From Parus major (taxonomy: Eukaryota; Chordata; Aves; Passeriformes; Paridae), in the NCBI RefSeq assembly GCF_001522545.3, contig NC_031783.1, positions 5,419,433-5,483,432 of the forward strand: 64,000 bases of DNA. The letters are read 5' to 3'. The first letter of the stretch is position 1. The number at the start of each line of letters is the position of its first letter. The position numbers were made by a program, and so were the translations under genes. This document shows, in pieces, positions 62,718 through 64,000 of this stretch. The notes beneath the pieces were generated by a model that saw only the letters and a list, made by a program, of their open reading frames with translations, did not search any database and was not told where the DNA came from.

Positions 62718-62935
62718 AATCAGAGAACCTTGGAATTATTTGGGTTGGAAGAGACCCTAAAGAACATCTCATTCTACCCCCTTCCACTATCCCAGGCTGC
62801 TCAGAGCCCCATCCAACCCAGCCTTGGACACTTCCAGGGATGGGGCATTCACAGCTTCCCTGGGCAACCTGTGCCAGGGCCTCATCACCCTCACAGTAAA
62901 GAATTTCCTCTCAATATCCAGCCTAAACCTACCCT
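62718..62935 (-). mobile_element. CR1 LINE 3' end, reverse orientation
   Basis: On the plus strand it reads as the reverse complement of a CR1 tail: AATCAGAGAACC at the 3' terminus, then TTTGGGTTGGAAGAGACC, a CCCCATCCAACCCAGCCTTG motif, CACTTCCAGGGATGGGGCAT, GGGCAACCTGTGCCAGGGCC and CACAGTAAAGAATTTCCTCT. It is truncated in the 3' region, and no reverse-transcriptase part is left. It is well preserved compared with the copy at 55.7 kb, so probably younger or of another subfamily. The 141- and 139-codon plus-strand frames across it are antisense by-products. Confidence 0.95.
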
Positions 62936-64000
62936 ATATATGTTTGTGTGTGCTGATATGCATTCAGAAATACGTACACATGCATTAAAATGTACTTATC
63001 CCTGTAACATCACTAGAGAGATGATACTTTCACACTTTAATCTAAGTTATTTTGCTTATTATGATATAAGATATCCCCCCAGGGGGTCTATGGAGAATTT
63101 TACATATTCATGGCAAAATTGTCTCTCCAGCAAATTGTTTCCTGTCTAAAAGATAAGACAAACAGATTTTGAAAGAAAACAGTGGTAGTCTGAGTCCAGG
63201 ACTTGCCCAAAGATTTGTTCTGATTTCCAGACTCCAATGTCAAGGTGCTGTTCACTGGATTTCATTGCTGGAATCCCCACCACTGGCAGCACAGGGCTGG
63301 AAAGCAGAGACACAGCTCTGCACAGCTCCTGCCATCCCCACCAGGGCACTGCACAGCCCCCAGTGCAGGCTGGTGCTTCAGGGGACATATCTGAAGGCAA
63401 ACCTGTCAGCAGAGCATCTCCCTTCTCCTTTTCATCTTATTTTTAGTTCTTTGTTTTATCAGATTTATTAACTCCTGTTGCTGTTTATTGCCTTGCTTTG
63501 AGGAGAGAGTTGCATCCCATCTCTGCAGTGCCAGGCTGGGCACCACACACGAGGGCTGCCTGGGGGAAAGCAGCTTTCCAGCACCAGCCATGGCACTGCT
63601 TCTGGCATGTGGCACCTCTCAGAGTGGAGCATTTACAGAGCAAGGCTGGGCACTGCAGTGAGGTGAGATGTAGAGGGTGGGAGCAGGGCACTCAGAGCAC
63701 TCTGCTGTAAGGCTCAGGCTTGGGTTGCAAAGATTTGGAAGATGCTCTAAAGCCATTTTCCAAAACTAATACTTAGAAAAGGATTACAAGCCTGTGTGTG
63801 CTTCTGGCAAGGAATGGTTTTGTAGTGGTTTCCAAGTCACAGCAAGCCAGTTTTCTCCCCTGAAATGCCACTTTCAGCTATGGAGTTGGGGAAAGGTGAT
63901 TAGTCTAGTGACTCTGACAAAGCTCATCACTGCTGGGCTCTGCTTGCCTGTACTTCATACACACTGCAGGGCTTGATCTAGATGGAAAATCTCCAGTTGT
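62936..64000. other. Non-coding stretch, no gene seen
   Basis: It begins with an alternating ATATGT/GTGTG piece at the CR1 truncation point. A near-perfect CCCCCC-A-GGGGG inverted pair lies at 63075-63087. The GC-richer part at 63230-63700 has frames of 60-100 codons on both strands, with nothing recognised. Confidence 0.65.

Noticed and set aside
63075..63087. CCCCCC-A-GGGGG inverted pair as a functional hairpin
   Set aside because: The loop is too short for a stable hairpin and there is no supporting context.
62474..63149. 141- and 139-codon plus-strand frames
   Set aside because: They run antisense through the CR1 3' tail, which is non-coding.
1..64000. CRISPR arrays, prokaryotic operons, tRNA or rRNA genes
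   Set aside because: No regularly spaced direct repeats with unique spacers, no dense coding, and no cloverleaf or rRNA signatures were seen; the window is vertebrate nuclear DNA.

Overview
The window looks like 64 kb of non-coding DNA from a bird, most likely a passerine. The evidence is two clear CR1 LINE tails with the avian 3' end structure, a decayed CR1 reverse-transcriptase segment, an avian-type retroviral solo LTR, low overall repeat content and G-rich short tandem repeats such as (TGGGA)n. There is no operon structure, no recognisable protein-coding exon, no rRNA or tRNA, and no CRISPR array. All open frames are short (about 200 codons at most). The longest lie in tandem repeats whose unit has no stop codon or in mobile-element relics, and none encodes a protein family I recognise. 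The window could be a gene desert or the inside of a very long intron; the sequence alone does not decide which.

Layout. 1-16.6 kb is plain AT-rich sequence with a few low-complexity tracts and one GC-rich block with a hairpin at 12.2-12.5 kb. A reverse-oriented solo LTR occupies 16.6-17.2 kb, a worn fragment that looks like the start of the same LTR type lies at 19.1 kb, and a different probable LTR with a polyadenylation signal is at 24.2-24.5 kb. It is followed by an old palindromic interspersed repeat at 24.86-24.93 kb. From 25 to 33 kb I see only single-copy-looking DNA and one microsatellite. A minus-strand CR1 reverse-transcriptase relic, broken over three frames, lies at 33.3-33.9 kb. 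At 36.44-36.72 kb there is a CpG-rich minisatellite made of 20- and 31-bp units. Purine-rich and G-rich tandem repeats cluster at 47.4-49.6 kb, including a 60-base assembly gap inside a (TGGGA)n array and a 76-bp tandem duplication. CR1 tails sit at 55.7-55.9 kb (plus strand) and 62.7-62.9 kb (minus strand).

What might matter biologically. Several AT-rich, repeat-free blocks hold dense homeodomain-, FOX-, SOX- or POU-like words and isolated CpGs (near 7.0, 15.1, 27.8, 34.3, 35.4, 37.3, 48.35, 49.1 and 60.2 kb). They have the look of conserved non-coding elements, but this is inference from composition and needs alignment. I found no convincing previously undescribed system. The best leads for a second look are the minisatellite, the gap-bearing G-rich array, the wobble-paired palindrome at 24.9 kb, the CR1 relic and the 60.2-kb block with its hairpin.
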